From Stenotrophomonas rhizophila (GTDB lineage Bacteria; Pseudomonadota; Gammaproteobacteria; Xanthomonadales; Xanthomonadaceae): a DNA stretch of 64,000 nt. Every line of letters begins with the position of its first letter. Position 1 is the first letter of the stretch. The notes below the pieces were generated by a model that saw nothing but the letters and a program-made list of their open reading frames with translations, searched no databases and had not been told where the DNA came from. The DNA is taken from positions 1,109,605-1,173,604 of the forward strand of contig NZ_CP007597.1 of assembly GCF_000661955.1 (NCBI RefSeq). The letters are read 5' to 3'. Position numbers and translations under genes: made by a program. Below, in pieces: positions 63,266 to 64,000 of this stretch.

Positions 63266-63868
63266 ATGAATGAACCTGAAGCTTCCGCCGGCGAGCCACG
63301 TGCCGGCCGCAACAGCCGCCTGAGCGCGGAAGACTGGGCCCAGGCTGCCCTGGACCTGATTGCAGAACAAGGTGTCGGTGCCGTGGCGGTGGAGCCGCTG
63401 GCGCGTCGCTTGGGGGTCACCAAAGGCAGCTTCTACTGGCACTTCCCGTCGCGTGATGCGCTGCTGCAGGCCGCGCTGGAACGCTGGGAACTGTTCGAGC
63501 AGGAGCAGGTGTTCGGCAGCCTGGAAGACGTGCCGGACCCGCGTGCGCGCCTGCGCCAGCTGTTCCAGGTGGTGGCCCATGAAGTGCAGCCGCACATCAT
63601 CTACAGCGAGCTGCTCAAGGCGTTGGACCACCCGATGGTGCGCCCGGTCATCGACCGCGTCTCGCACCGCCGGCTGGAGTACCTGGTGGCCTCGTTCCGC
63701 CAGGCCGGGCTGAGCCGTACCGATGCGCAGCACCGCGCGCGCCTGGCGTATGCGGCGTACGTGGGCTTCCTGCAGCTGTCGCTGCAGCTGCAGCAGCCCA
63801 AGCAGGCTCGCGAGGATTTCGAGGCCTACGTGGAGCATGTGATCGAGACGTTGATCCCGCTCGGCTGA
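63266..63868 (+). CDS. TetR/AcrR family transcriptional regulator
   Basis: A 200-residue TetR-type repressor. The N-terminal helix-turn-helix (about residues 18-60) reads LDLIAEQGVGAVAVEPLARRLGVTKGSFYWHFPSRDALL, the canonical signature. The helical C-terminal part carries the ligand pocket. It is divergent from the hydrolase-fadE operon and very probably controls it through the paired palindromes at 63096 and 63132; an acyl-CoA or fatty acid is a natural ligand. A possible promoter of its own is TTGGCG (63226-63231) with TATGGT at 16-bp spacing. A terminator follows 25 bp after the stop. Confidence 0.93.
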   Translation: MNEPEASAGEPRAGRNSRLSAEDWAQAALDLIAEQGVGAVAVEPLARRLGVTKGSFYWHFPSRDALLQAALERWELFEQEQVFGSLEDVPDPRARLRQLFQVVAHEVQPHIIYSELLKALDHPMVRPVIDRVSHRRLEYLVASFRQAGLSRTDAQHRARLAYAAYVGFLQLSLQLQQPKQAREDFEAYVEHVIETLIPLG

Positions 63869-63893
63869 CGCAGGTGCCTGCGTTGCGACGAAG

Positions 63894-63920
63894 AAAAGGC
63901 CGCGGAAACGCGGCCTTTTT
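63894..63920 (+). terminator. intrinsic terminator after the tetR gene
   Basis: GGCCGCG-GAAA-CGCGGCC, a 7-bp stem with a stable GAAA loop, extended by A/T pairs and followed by five T. Confidence 0.93.
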
Positions 63921-63960
63921 CGTGGGCGCGCATCAAGAGTGCCGATGCTGCGCAAAAGAC

Positions 63961-63982
63961 AACGGCCCCTTTCGGGGCCGTT
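63961..63982 (-). terminator. terminator-like hairpin at the window edge
   Basis: AACGGCCCC-TTTC-GGGGCCGTT, a 9-bp perfect stem. On the minus strand it is followed by GTCTTTTG. It probably ends a minus-strand gene lying beyond position 64000; the gene itself is not in the window. Confidence 0.6.
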
Positions 63983-64000
63983 GGTTTACACCGTCAGATC

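Noticed and set aside
63984-64000. 3' end of a minus-strand gene at the window edge
   Set aside because: Two possible stop codons (63986-63988 and 63994-63996 on the minus strand) exist, but too few bases remain to support a gene. Only the terminator-like hairpin was reported.

Overview
The window is a GC-rich chromosomal segment of a gammaproteobacterium of the Lysobacteraceae (Xanthomonadaceae), most likely a Stenotrophomonas. Three things point there. There are many short palindromes that begin with GTAG, like the SMAG (Stenotrophomonas maltophilia GTAG) repeats. There is a copL-copA-copB copper operon. There is a Pil-Chp cluster of xanthomonad type and a lysine/alanine-rich histone H1-like gene. 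I see no rRNA, tRNA, prophage, insertion sequence or CRISPR array. Most of the window reads as ordinary core genome, with the unusual material in the intergenic DNA.

Layout. 0.1-6.7 kb: small envelope, stress and unknown genes (epimerase-like reductase, S41 peptidase, DUF2383-like protein, LprI/MliC lipoprotein, DUF3011 protein, lone receiver protein, GNAT enzyme), with two small genes (51 and 55 codons). 6.9-10.2 kb: copLAB copper resistance on the minus strand. 10.3-18.2 kb: RecQ, a repeat-rich gap, Dps, HrpA and an exported unknown. 18.4-29.3 kb: RelA, a TPR protein, a glycosyltransferase, PBP1b, a TPR lipoprotein, a DinG/YoaA helicase and TsaB. 29.3-31.1 kb: gshB-tonB.

31.4-43.6 kb: the largest system, a Pil-Chp chemosensory operon for type IV pilus control (pilG, pilH, pilI, pilJ, a 2,289-residue chpA, a CheB-like gene, chpC). 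It has no CheR/PilK methyltransferase gene and its CheB-like domain has lost the catalytic serine. 43.8-52.2 kb: rsmE-bioA, then nudE-cysQ-mazG-ynfA, an Mpo1-like gene, an SPFH/NfeD pair, and gcvT and gcvH. 53.2-64 kb: histone H1-like protein, serine hydrolase, GMC oxidoreductase, NTP/NDP-exchanger-like transporter, DUF1304, hotdog protein, and a hydrolase-fadE operon divergent from a TetR regulator.

The best candidates for something not yet described are regulatory or structural. (1) At 12.28-12.87 kb, two inverted copies of an element share a 53-bp core. The core is flanked by 27-bp arms whose sequence differs between copies while their self-complementarity is kept. (2) Two matching palindromes sit on the promoter of the hydrolase-fadE operon, and that promoter appears to produce a leaderless mRNA. 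(3) Two matching GAAAANTTTTC palindromes lie upstream of the histone-like gene, the second just ahead of its likely promoter. (4) An intrinsic terminator with no gene in front of it suggests a small RNA at about 6.7-6.9 kb. (5) The CheB-like member of the Pil-Chp cluster appears to be a pseudoenzyme. All functions are assigned from recognisable motifs and context; no database search was run.
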